Shown here: in pieces, positions 46,208-50,396 of the stretch
Layout: each line of letters begins with the position of its first letter
Position numbering within the stretch: position 1 is the first letter of the stretch
Translations under genes and position numbers: made by a program
From: Lingula anatina
Lineage: Eukaryota; Brachiopoda; Lingulata; Lingulida; Lingulidae
Length of the DNA: 50,396 nucleotides
Reading direction: 5' to 3'
NCBI RefSeq assembly: GCF_001039355.2
Contig: NW_019773548.1
Location: 138,807 to 189,202 of the forward strand
Notes under the pieces: generated by a model
Database searches by the model: none
Told to the model about the DNA's origin: nothing
What the model saw: only the letters and a program-made list of their open reading frames with translations

Positions 46208-48980
46208 TGAAGTTCAGTAAAGTTTGAATGAAGTCTTTAATCTATTTCCAGACTTATGTTATTTAGGTATGATATACATTTAGTAATATATAGATTAAAA
46301 AAACTTTATTTGTATACACAGTATTGCCAGTTAAGAGCTGTTCTCTCCAGCATATTGAAAGCTCTTGCTAGCTGGCAGCAGCAGATAAGACCAGACTAAT
46401 ACTTTGGGTGTATTAGACACTAGCCATACACAGTGAAATGTAATAATAATAGCTTCTATGGGCCCAATTTGCATAATTGTATACTAGTTATCTATTCTGT
46501 TATCATCAATAATGCTTTTAATCTAAGATTTTATTTTAAGCTTTAATTGTTTTTTTGTGCTTCTGTAGATTTTAGTTTTATATGGTCTGTTTGGCATAAT
46601 GTTGGTACCTGCCTGCATGAATGTGTTAACAAGTAACTGCTGTCAATAATGAACTCATGCAAAAAAAAAATGGAACATCATAGTCAAAATAGACATCTTT
46701 TTTAGAAACAACATACATTATGATGGCATCATGAGGTATCAGTTTGAGTTACTAATAGCAGATTGTCCAAGGTGTGAAGCACTGGCACAACTTTGTTATT
46801 TAAAAAGATGGTTTTATGAAGCTGAGAATTTGGCCACATTTACAACCAAAGTTGATCTGCAGACTAACAGATCCACAGATCAAATATTGCCAACCCACTT
46901 GGAAGCTAGCTGCATAATCCCAGCGGGGAATCTATTCAGTTTGTATTAGGAGATTATGCAGCAAACTTTCAAGCTTTATTTGATCCACAGATGTGATAGG
47001 CTTGTTGTAAATACGGCCTTCATCTACTCTCTCAGGTTTGCCAACTTGACATGCAGACTCCATGGTTATTATTCAATCAATTTGAAGAAAATAAATTCAT
47101 AATTTTCAACAAAAAAGCTATGCTCTGTTGGTAATACTCCAAAGATTTATTCAACATTTTTGAAAAGTTAGCTTCTTGTCAAAAAGTACATTTTTGAAAA
47201 TAGAAATGATTAAGCTTTAAAAATTTGAAGTTTTTTTTTAATTTTAATTTTAAACATTTGAACATTGGAAAATTAATGCAAATAATGTACGTATGAAGTT
47301 GACAACTGGAGTGCCTAGCATTTGTTGGTAACAATTTTTTTCAGTTTTCTCACAACTCTAAAATCCTTAATCTCTGAACTCGAAAATATTAAATATCCTT
47401 GGGGTTATTATTTTTTTCTTCCTGTGTTAGAAACTTTAATCATTGGTCCAAGTACACCATGTCTTGCCCTATTTTATGCATGTTTTCTGATGAAACTTTA
47501 AAACGTGTGATACTCTGAAATATTATCTTTTGTATATTATGGCAATTACTCATTAAAACCAAACAAAAGTAATTATTTTCTTCAAAACACTGTTTTGTGA
47601 GTAATAATCGAAATATGGTTTTTTGAATTTTTGGGGCTTCATGTCAGATGCTTCACTTATTTACAGTGTGTGAGTAACTGAAAGTGATTTATCTTGAAAA
47701 AGGCAACATTGAAATAAGTTTAGCAAAAAGTAGAAAAATTTAAGTAATTGCCATAATTTGCTCTTGCCACCTTAAAATGGATGTTTTGGGTCTGTAACAC
47801 CTTCCTGAATGCAGTGACTTGAGAAAGGATTACTTAAAAGGTTTCACAGGGTGTTTTGAATGAGTTTTGAATGCCTTACCAAGACTTACTTTTCAATGGC
47901 AAATGTGTTTACACCTGGCAGGAATTGGGCAAACTTTAGATGAGTTTAATTTTTTTCTTGACCCTGCTAATATCTGATGGTGTTTGGAGCATTTGAAGTT
48001 TTCATGTGTGTATTAAAATTGTTTGCATGTAAATTTTTTTATTGCACCTTGACAAGTTTTTTTATTCACATGTTCAATCCTTGATTAATCGTATTTAACT
48101 ACTCAAATTTATTTAAGTAATTAAAATAAAACACTAAAATACTTGAAATGATGTCGCTGCCTCTGATATAAGATTTTTTCTTTAGAGCATCTTGAAAATA
48201 GAATTGGCCTCATCCTAAATTTGTTACTTTCATGGGTGAAAGTTTCAGGATTGTGCTGGATATCAGGATTTTCAATCTTCACTTTGATCTTTTTGTCATA
48301 TGGTCTAAATGTAATGAGAAATTGCAAGTTACAACTTCCACCCATGTACAAGTACTAACTTGACAGCTTGGAAAATACAAAAGAAAAAAAATGCATTTTG
48401 CACAAAATGTTACAATAAATTATATTTGCATATCTGTGCTTATTTCAAATTAATATGACAGACAACTGATTTCAACTGTGATCGCTCTCATTGTAGCAAA
48501 TTTTTGGTTTTATGTAAATGTTCAGAAAAAAAACTACGAATTTTGGGTAGTTTGGCAGAAAGGAAACAGACATTCATTTTCTTTTATCAAACTAGATATT
48601 CTTAAAACTTCATGAAAGTTTTGTAGCATGCTAGATCGAGCTCAGCAAATGGTTATTTAGGTTGTTTGCTTACTGAGCACTTTACTTTGACTAATCCAGT
48701 GGTCCTAAAGTATAATTAATTAAGTTACAGTGTTTTTTACTCTGCTTCAAAGTAGGTGACTTGCTTACAGTTGTCAGTCTCTCAAAGTGCACCGCTTGAT
48801 GTGAAAAAGGTAAAAAAAACTTCATATAATGATTAGATAGAATTCAATCTAATGTATTTCTGTAAAATTTTGCAGGAGCTAGGAGTCACCAAAGTGGGGC
48901 ACCTGAAGAGGATCCAGCAGGGGATAAAGGACATCAGTAACAGAATGTCCTCGCTGGACAAACACGCCACTGTGTTATGA
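14468..48980 (+). CDS. DGKD: Diacylglycerol kinase delta/eta (type II DGK), 5' end not found
   Basis: Spliced from about 31 exons (listed separately), giving about 1,221-1,231 residues. Human DGKD has about 1,210. Order by window residue: PH 3-97; first C1 ([17 protein letters not shown]) about 113-163; second C1 ([14 protein letters not shown]) about 185-240; catalytic domain with GGDGSMGWV (326-334) and [15 protein letters not shown]; linker with [17 protein letters not shown]; accessory domain from [16 protein letters not shown] to [18 protein letters not shown] from [10 protein letters not shown] to KRIQQGIKD. It phosphorylates diacylglycerol with ATP to phosphatidic acid at membranes. 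SAM in this subfamily drives oligomerisation and membrane release. The linker resembles DGKD more, other parts DGKH, so it is probably the single pre-duplication invertebrate gene. The initiator exon was not found. Identity is certain; only the symbol choice is loose. Confidence 0.96.
15997..16074. repeat. (AG)n microsatellite ending in poly-G
   Basis: About 34 AG units, then G11, up to the single N at 16075. A long CT run at 16221-16284 could pair with it. Confidence 0.95.
16075..16075. other. Single N at the join between the two duplicated copies
   Basis: Lies exactly where copy 1 ends in AG/G simple sequence and copy 2 begins, consistent with an assembly join. Confidence 0.9.
16221..16284. 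repeat. (TC)n microsatellite
   Basis: Pure TC run, much longer than the matching run in copy 1 (12595-12631). Confidence 0.95.
18098..18145 (+). CDS. DGKD: DGK PH-domain first strand exon, copy 2
   Basis: Identical 48-nt exon in the second 3.6 kb copy, with the same acceptor and donor. Including both would repeat the first PH strand, so one copy is either an assembly artefact or skipped. Confidence 0.75.
19482..19810. mobile_element. Inverted-repeat element, ACCTGTTACACAAAAGA ends
   Basis: The left block CCTGTTACACAAAAGATT...AAAGTTGGTC is roughly the inverse of the right block GACCAACTGTAAGAC...ATGAAACAGGCCCC. No coding capacity. The ends resemble the GTTTCACAAA family seen in DGK introns. 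Confidence 0.5.
20226..20501. repeat. Gap-flanking direct repeat, left copy
   Basis: Runs from CTCATCCATGATTGTCTGAT to TATTCCATGAT and stops exactly at the N gap. It is repeated almost base for base at 20703-20979. Confidence 0.95.
20502..20702. other. Assembly gap of 201 N
   Basis: Unknown sequence. Both sides carry the same ~276 bases, so the true gap may be of zero or negative length. Confidence 0.99.
20703..20979. repeat. Gap-flanking direct repeat, right copy
   Basis: Starts immediately after the N gap. It differs from the left copy by a few substitutions and one base in a T run, then continues into a poly-G stretch. Confidence 0.95.
22027..22245 (+). mobile_element. Fold-back repeat (TAGATCGATCTA family), copy B
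   Basis: Starts CCCATTTCCATAAAT, then TTAGATCGATCTATCCCTG. It ends TAGGTCGATCTAAATCTCTG. The arms pair imperfectly across a GGGGGTAATTAA centre. Closest to copy D (30359-30580). Confidence 0.85.
22299..22346. repeat. (TTTTA)n microsatellite at a splice acceptor
   Basis: Pentanucleotide array directly upstream of the acceptor at 22351-22352, doubling as the polypyrimidine-like tract. Confidence 0.9.
22353..22415 (+). CDS. DGKD: DGK exon, PH strand 2-3
   Basis: 63 nt, phase 0. It encodes [18 protein letters not shown], the basic phosphoinositide-facing strand pair of the PH domain. Donor GTAATA. Confidence 0.94.
22645..22709. repeat. 23-bp inverted repeat with 19-base loop
   Basis: Arms 22645-22667 and 22687-22709 pair with one mismatch, with TAGCATACAGTTAATA in the left arm. 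It lies just outside the 362-bp inverted-repeat element. Confidence 0.85.
22712..23073. mobile_element. 362-bp element with about 46-bp terminal inverted repeats
   Basis: Both ends start TGAAAATTATCAA/TCACAAGCTGAAA reading inward, and the match continues for about 46 bp with few mismatches. The interior has a perfect GACCGCT/AGCGGTC hairpin around TAGGTGGTAT and a GGGTTGAATTCCAGTC block that looks like a tRNA-type B box. There is no ORF. It resembles a MITE carrying or fused with a tRNA-derived SINE fragment. Confidence 0.75.
23205..23285 (+). CDS. DGKD: DGK exon, PH middle
   Basis: 81 nt, phase 0. It encodes [16 protein letters not shown] and NVNHSFQ, matching the I-F-x-E-x-D-L-T-D block of vertebrate DGK delta/eta. 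A duplicated decoy acceptor lies 70 nt upstream. Confidence 0.94.
23345..23540 (+). mobile_element. Fold-back repeat, diverged copy E
   Basis: Left arm CTCCAAAGGGATTCTCGC...TTTAGTTTAAG pairs with right arm CTTAAACTGAG...AATCCCCTTGGAG. It abuts copy C directly. Confidence 0.7.
23541..23748 (+). mobile_element. Fold-back repeat (TAGATCGATCTA family), copy C
   Basis: TTTTAGATCGATCTATCCCC at the left and TAGATCGATCTAATCTCTGG at the right, with GAACCCCCAGGGAGTTAGGT before it. Closest to copy A in reverse orientation. Confidence 0.85.
24383..24487 (+). CDS. DGKD: DGK exon, PH C-terminal helix
   Basis: 105 nt, phase 0. It encodes [20 protein letters not shown] and WIQALR; the invariant PH-domain Trp lies in EDW. 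Donor GTAATG. Confidence 0.95.
24575..24740 (+). mobile_element. Fold-back repeat, partial diverged copy G
   Basis: Starts CCCATAACCCTATTGCACTAG and has TTGCATTTAGTTTAAACAGC as in copy E; the right arm is decayed. Confidence 0.5.
28434..28666 (+). mobile_element. Fold-back repeat, long-arm copy F
   Basis: Arms of roughly 75 bp: CCCATCTTCGAGGGGTTTCT at the left pairs with AGAAACCCCTCGGAGATGGG at the right, and the pairing continues through CAGCTTAAGC and ATGTCTGGCA blocks. Ends carry TGCTAGATCAATCTA, a variant of the family ends. Confidence 0.8.
28756..28888 (+). CDS. DGKD: DGK exon, first C1 domain start
   Basis: 133 nt, leaving one base. It encodes [17 protein letters not shown] and [10 protein letters not shown], with the zinc-ligand His and Cys residues of a C1 domain. 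Donor GTAAGT. Confidence 0.95.
29980..30086 (+). CDS. DGKD: DGK exon, first C1 domain end
   Basis: 107 nt. It encodes [19 protein letters not shown] and [10 protein letters not shown], giving the last Cys/His ligands of C1-1. Donor GTGAGT. Confidence 0.95.
30359..30580 (+). mobile_element. Fold-back repeat (TAGATCGATCTA family), copy D
   Basis: Nearly the same as copy B: CCCATTTCCATAGATTTTTA then AGATCGATCTATCCCTGTGG, ending TTAGATCGATCTAAATCTC. Confidence 0.85.
31079..31207 (+). CDS. DGKD: DGK exon, second C1 domain start
   Basis: 129 nt, phase 0. It encodes [19 protein letters not shown] and [15 protein letters not shown], almost identical to vertebrate DGK delta/eta. Donor GTAAGT. Confidence 0.96.
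31468..31647 (+). CDS. DGKD: DGK exon, C1-2 end and catalytic domain start
   Basis: 180 nt, phase 0. It encodes [18 protein letters not shown], then [15 protein letters not shown], the N-SKSG motif that opens the DAGK catalytic domain. Acceptor TTTGAAG is pyrimidine-poor. Confidence 0.95.
31980..32062 (+). CDS. DGKD: DGK exon, catalytic domain
   Basis: 83 nt, leaving two bases. It encodes [20 protein letters not shown] and MNGGPKV. Confidence 0.95.
32364..32472 (+). CDS. DGKD: DGK exon, GGDG ATP-binding motif
   Basis: 109 nt. It encodes [24 protein letters not shown] is the nucleotide-binding motif essential for kinase activity and is intact. Confidence 0.96.
32832..33124 (+). CDS. DGKD: DGK exon, catalytic domain end
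   Basis: 293 nt, leaving two bases. It encodes [18 protein letters not shown], then [12 protein letters not shown] and [13 protein letters not shown]. It is the longest exon in the gene. Confidence 0.96.
33593..33683 (+). CDS. DGKD: DGK exon, linker
   Basis: 91 nt. It encodes [20 protein letters not shown], matching the conserved C-x-T-V-K-D-F-V helix after the catalytic domain. Confidence 0.94.
33900..33986 (+). CDS. DGKD: DGK exon, linker
   Basis: 87 nt, phase 0. It encodes [18 protein letters not shown], matching C-S-V-L-N-E-K-L in vertebrates. Confidence 0.93.
34272..34412 (+). CDS. DGKD: DGK exon, linker with SHVT repeat
   Basis: 141 nt, phase 0. It encodes [12 protein letters not shown] from three 12-nt units of CATGTGACCTCC type (34290-34325), then an acidic stretch. 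Poorly conserved; called from frame and splice sites. Confidence 0.85.
34470..34632. repeat. C-run/A-run repeat, copy 1 of 2
   Basis: GGAGTAAATGTGAAGTTGA, then C10, A-rich and TAA units, then GAATTAGGGGAACCAGAC. A second copy lies at 34891-34993, one intron further on. Confidence 0.75.
34728..34815 (+). CDS. DGKD: DGK exon, linker helix
   Basis: 88 nt, leaving one base. It encodes [20 protein letters not shown] and IIEHTER, strongly conserved with DGKD. Confidence 0.95.
34891..34993. repeat. C-run/A-run repeat, copy 2 of 2
   Basis: GGAGTAAATGTGATGTTGAC, CCCCCTCC, A and TAA units, then GAATTAGGGGAGCCAGAC. Parallels 34470-34632. Confidence 0.75.
35031..35282 (+). CDS. DGKD: DGK exon, Ser-rich linker
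   Basis: 252 nt, leaving one base. It starts VDEQNEQTK, as in DGKD, then is rich in Ser/Thr/Pro (for example [11 protein letters not shown] and SPKLSRSPG), a probable phosphorylation-regulated segment. Donor GTATGT. Confidence 0.93.
35283..37046 (+). other. DGK intron with inverted-repeat elements
   Basis: No exon found. It holds a diverged inverted-repeat stretch at about 35735-35985, a clear element at 36071-36335, and poly-A runs at 36606-36623 and 36679-36702. Confidence 0.65.
36071..36335. mobile_element. Inverted-repeat element (GTTTCACAAAG ends)
   Basis: Left end GGCCACGTTTCACAAAGAA; right end TTCTTTGTGAAACGTGGACC, its inverse with one mismatch. About 265 bp, non-coding, MITE-like. 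Confidence 0.8.
37047..37211 (+). CDS. DGKD: DGK exon, Ser-rich, possible cassette
   Basis: 165 nt, phase 1 at both ends. It encodes [20 protein letters not shown] and RDRSPESSP. The exon length is a multiple of three and its neighbours join in frame without it, so it can be skipped. Confidence 0.88.
37303..37499. mobile_element. Inverted-repeat element with poly-A/T arms
   Basis: Left end TTGGTCCCAGTTTCACAAAA; right end TTTTGTGAAACTGGGGCCAA. The inner arms TTAGTTCCCTAGCTA and TAGCCAGGGAAACTAA also pair. ATGTC on both sides may be the target duplication. Confidence 0.8.
38406..38526 (+). CDS. DGKD: DGK exon before the accessory domain
   Basis: 121 nt. It encodes [20 protein letters not shown] and ANADAL, matching the L-A-A-S-I-A-G-x-S-I-I-x-K-x-L-L-A-N block of vertebrate DGK eta. 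Donor GTGAGT. Confidence 0.94.
38996..39106 (+). CDS. DGKD: DGK exon, accessory catalytic domain start
   Basis: 111 nt. It encodes [20 protein letters not shown] and REEHPEKC, the diagnostic start of the DAGKa domain. Confidence 0.96.
39441..39599 (+). CDS. DGKD: DGK exon, accessory domain
   Basis: 159 nt. It encodes [39 protein letters not shown] and VVLNIP, conserved in all type II DGKs. Confidence 0.96.
40088..40133 (+). CDS. DGKD: DGK exon, accessory domain (short)
   Basis: 46 nt, ends at phase 0. It encodes [16 protein letters not shown], the glycine-rich W-G loop. Confidence 0.95.
40527..40640 (+). CDS. DGKD: DGK exon, accessory domain
   Basis: 114 nt, phase 0. It encodes [20 protein letters not shown] and LQHHRIAQ. 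Confidence 0.96.
41054..41188 (+). CDS. DGKD: DGK exon, accessory domain end
   Basis: 135 nt, phase 0. It encodes [19 protein letters not shown] and HKNRAQML, near-identical to vertebrate sequence. Donor GTGAGT. Confidence 0.96.
41862..42007 (+). CDS. DGKD: DGK exon, post-catalytic helical region
   Basis: 146 nt, leaving two bases. It encodes [17 protein letters not shown], matching [13 protein letters not shown] in vertebrates. Confidence 0.95.
42417..42528 (+). CDS. DGKD: DGK exon, helical region
   Basis: 112 nt. It encodes [20 protein letters not shown], matching E-Q-E-L-x-H-A-V-N-A. Donor GTAACT. Confidence 0.93.
43029..43058 (+). CDS. DGKD: DGK candidate 30-nt microexon
   Basis: Acceptor TTTCCTGCTGCAG is strong. 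The reading [10 protein letters not shown] joins both neighbours at phase 0. The donor GTTTCT is weak and I recall no vertebrate counterpart, so this is optional. Confidence 0.35.
43914..43985. repeat. (CA)n microsatellite
   Basis: About 36 pure CA units, flanked by looser ACACATAC-type sequence. Confidence 0.97.
44791..44886 (+). CDS. DGKD: DGK exon, helical region
   Basis: 96 nt, phase 0. It encodes [20 protein letters not shown], parallel to the N-x-x-A-L-x-x-E-T-E-x-L-L helix of vertebrates. Confidence 0.9.
45178..45294 (+). CDS. DGKD: DGK exon, helical region
   Basis: 117 nt, phase 0. It encodes [20 protein letters not shown], matching the S-A-L-x-x-x-E-x-E-L helix. Donor GTAAGA. Confidence 0.92.
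45330..45595. repeat. Interspersed repeat, GATCCACGGAC family, copy 2
   Basis: Carries TTGATCCGTGGACTAACTAG, TCTGCAGATCAAATATGGTG and TTAGTCCATGGCCCAAC, shared with about 1895-2095 and 46835-47030. Confidence 0.55.
45627..45735 (+). CDS. DGKD: DGK exon, basic segment before SAM
   Basis: 109 nt from acceptor GTATAG, or 103 nt from GTTGCAG six bases on; both keep frame (plus or minus Leu-Gln). It encodes [19 protein letters not shown], matching F-R-x-V-x-K-F-K-K-E-K in vertebrates. Confidence 0.92.
45955..46094 (+). CDS. DGKD: DGK exon, SAM domain start
   Basis: 140 nt. It encodes [20 protein letters not shown], then [17 protein letters not shown], the SAM domain typical of type II DGKs. Donor GTGAGT. 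Confidence 0.96.
46095..48875 (+). other. Last DGK intron (2.8 kb)
   Basis: No exon found. It starts with a GC/CA microsatellite (46154-46204), has a third copy of the GATCCACGGAC repeat at about 46835-47030, and is otherwise AT-rich. Confidence 0.65.
46154..46204. repeat. (GC)n(CA)n compound microsatellite
   Basis: About six GC units followed by about 19 CA units, 60 bases after a DGK donor. This alternating purine-pyrimidine tract is of a type that can adopt Z-DNA. Confidence 0.95.
48876..48980 (+). CDS. DGKD: DGK last exon, SAM end and stop
   Basis: 105 nt including TGA (48978-48980). It encodes [19 protein letters not shown], then a tail ending HATVL. The last residues fit a class I PDZ ligand (T-x-hydrophobic). 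Confidence 0.95.
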   Translation, partial: ELGVTKVGHLKRIQQGIKDISNRMSSLDKHATVL

Positions 48981-49008
48981 CAACTACTCAAGCCTCCGCT
49001 GCCACCCT

Positions 49009-49350
49009 GGTGGCTTACCCTGGGGGCACTGAAAGAGGAACATTTTGAGCAAGAAGCGGATGTGTATTATTAATCCCACGATTCCCACTGTTAAAATCCC
49101 GGTGGCTTACCCTGGGGGCACTGAAAGAGGAACATTTTGAGCAAGAGTCAGATGTGTATTTTTAATCCCACTGTTGAAATCCCAGTGGCTTACCCTGGGG
49201 GCACTGAAAGAGGAACATTTTGAGCAAGAAGCAGATGTGTATTTTTAATCCAACTGTTGAAATCCCGGTGGCTTACCCTGGGGGCACTGAAAGAGGAACA
49301 TTTTGAGCAAGAAGCAGATGTGTACTATTAATCCCACCGCTGCCACCAAT
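49009..49350. repeat. Minisatellite, unit 83-92 bp, four copies plus a decayed fifth
   Basis: Units start GGTGGCTTACCCTGGGGGCA at 49009, 49101, 49184 (first base changed) and 49267, each running on to GAGCAAGAA...GATGTGTA. A degraded relative, TGATGGCTTACCGTTGGAGC, lies at about 49423. It starts 29 bases after the stop codon. Confidence 0.93.
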
Positions 49351-50216
49351 GTAGCATATTTCTTTGTACTCATGGCACCAAAGCTAGCCAGTATTTCACT
49401 CTTAACCCCTCAAAGCCACCTTGATGGCTTACCGTTGGAGCAGCTAAAGAAAAGCTCTTTCAGTGCAGTATATTTTTGTGAACGGAGATCAATATTTTCT
49501 TTTGAACTTCCATCCAGGTGCTTTAGATTGGGGACTCAGTCAATCGAACCATAAGAGTGAACAACACAGTTTATAAGATCCTCCTGTTGCCACCAGTGAA
49601 CATATAAAAACCTTAATTGATGATGAATATTTGTTTTTTTATAACATGTGACAGTGGTCCAAAGACTGATGGCATTGGATTAATATGCAGCACAGCATGG
49701 AGAGGATTTAATTTTGAAAACTAACATGTGAGGGGCCAATTCTTTCAGACACTGATAGCTACCACTATTGTAGCACAAGATGAGGTGATTGTGAACAGTT
49801 TGATGTCGAGAATGGGAGCAATTAGTAGGTAAACCCCTTGGTAACCTGTAAGGGGCCAATTTTTTTTTCTGACAGTGATAGGTATTGTATTTATTTTTAA
49901 TTTAGAGGAGGCAGATTTGAAAGAGTTTGATGTCATATAAGAAATTGGAAGGGGGGTGAGCATGGAGCACAAAGAGAAGAACAACTGGAAACTGAGAATT
50001 GAATATGGAGTAAAAAATGGATGACGACCTAGGGACATCTTCACTACTGATTCTGGCAAACTGCTGCCATGGTTAAAGCATTGCCAAGTTGCTCAATTGA
50101 ACACGAGACCACATCTTTTTATATCCCTATATTATTTACATGTAAGGTGGTCAGTTTGGTTCAAAATTAGTTGGGCAAACTGCCTGCAGGAGGATTTTGT
50201 TTGACTGAGCAGAAGC

Positions 50217-50396
50217 ATGTTACAGTTAGGCACCAACTGAATTGTTGGCACCAACATGTTACAGAAAAGGCACCAATGGAATTGTTGGCACCAACATGTT
50301 ACAGAAAAGGCACCAATGGAATTGTTGGCACCAACATGTTACAGAAAAGGCACCAATGGAATTGTTGGCACCAACATGTTACAGAAAAGGCACCAA
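50217..50396. repeat. 40-bp minisatellite running off the window
   Basis: At least four 40-bp units of form TTGGCACCAACATGTTACAG followed by AAAAGGCACCAATGGAATTG. The last three are identical. Array end not seen. Confidence 0.95.

Larger units (their letters stand above)
48981..50396 (+). other. DGK 3' UTR or downstream region
   Basis: No coding exon supported and no AATAAA seen. It contains two minisatellites (49009-49350 and 50217-50396). The transcript end is not determined. Confidence 0.55.

Noticed and set aside
49009-49350. Direct repeats as a CRISPR array
   Set aside because: Eukaryotic context; units are contiguous copies of 83-92 bp without unique spacers.
49745-50059. 104-codon - strand open frame after DGK
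   Set aside because: No motif or similarity recognised; composition is like the surrounding AT-rich DNA.

Overview
This is a eukaryotic, almost certainly invertebrate metazoan window. It is AT-rich, and both genes are on the + strand and split into many short exons with GT-AG introns. The introns are full of microsatellites, poly-G and poly-A runs and small inverted-repeat elements. The gene content and repeat style fit a marine lophotrochozoan, most likely a mollusc. That placement is an inference; no species marker was seen.

Region 1 (about 0.5-10.3 kb): a complete gene for a 2-oxoglutarate/Fe(II) oxygenase of the isopenicillin-N-synthase-like family. Eight exon positions give a protein of about 328-332 residues. 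Two positions each have two alternative exons. Exons 5a (4310-4415) and 5b (5251-5356) are both exactly 106 nt, have the same phase and encode homologous but diverged segments. Terminal exons 8a (8447-8647) and 8b (9213-9401) both supply the distal iron-binding His and the 2OG-binding Arg-x-Ser. The iron-binding His-x-Asp exon (6406-6494) is shared. The gene could therefore make up to four enzymes from one metal-binding core. This is the most interesting biology in the window.

Region 2 (about 10.3-22.3 kb): no complete gene. It holds a diverged tandem repeat, then a direct duplication of about 3.6 kb (12452-16010 and 16076-19640), then a 201-base N gap whose two sides repeat the same ~276 bases. 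Each 3.6 kb copy is preceded by a single N, so unmerged haplotypes are the likeliest explanation. Each copy carries the same 48-nt exon, the start of a PH domain.

Region 3 (14.5-49.0 kb): a long gene for a type II diacylglycerol kinase, a co-orthologue of vertebrate DGKD and DGKH. About 31 exons encode, in order, a PH domain, two C1 zinc-binding domains, the catalytic domain, a long Ser-rich linker, the accessory catalytic domain, a helical region and a C-terminal SAM domain. The stop codon is at 48978-48980. Only the extreme N terminus was not found. The enzyme converts diacylglycerol to phosphatidic acid, ending PKC-type signalling and feeding phosphoinositide resynthesis.

Region 4 (49.0-50.4 kb): 3' UTR or downstream DNA with two minisatellites (units of about 83-92 bp and 40 bp); the second runs off the window.

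The introns hold at least three families of non-autonomous inverted-repeat elements, one with about seven copies here. They also hold recurrent AGGTCA/TGACCT palindromes just downstream of several DGK 5' splice sites. The two genes share no obvious pathway. I found no RNA gene, CRISPR array, viral or toxin gene.
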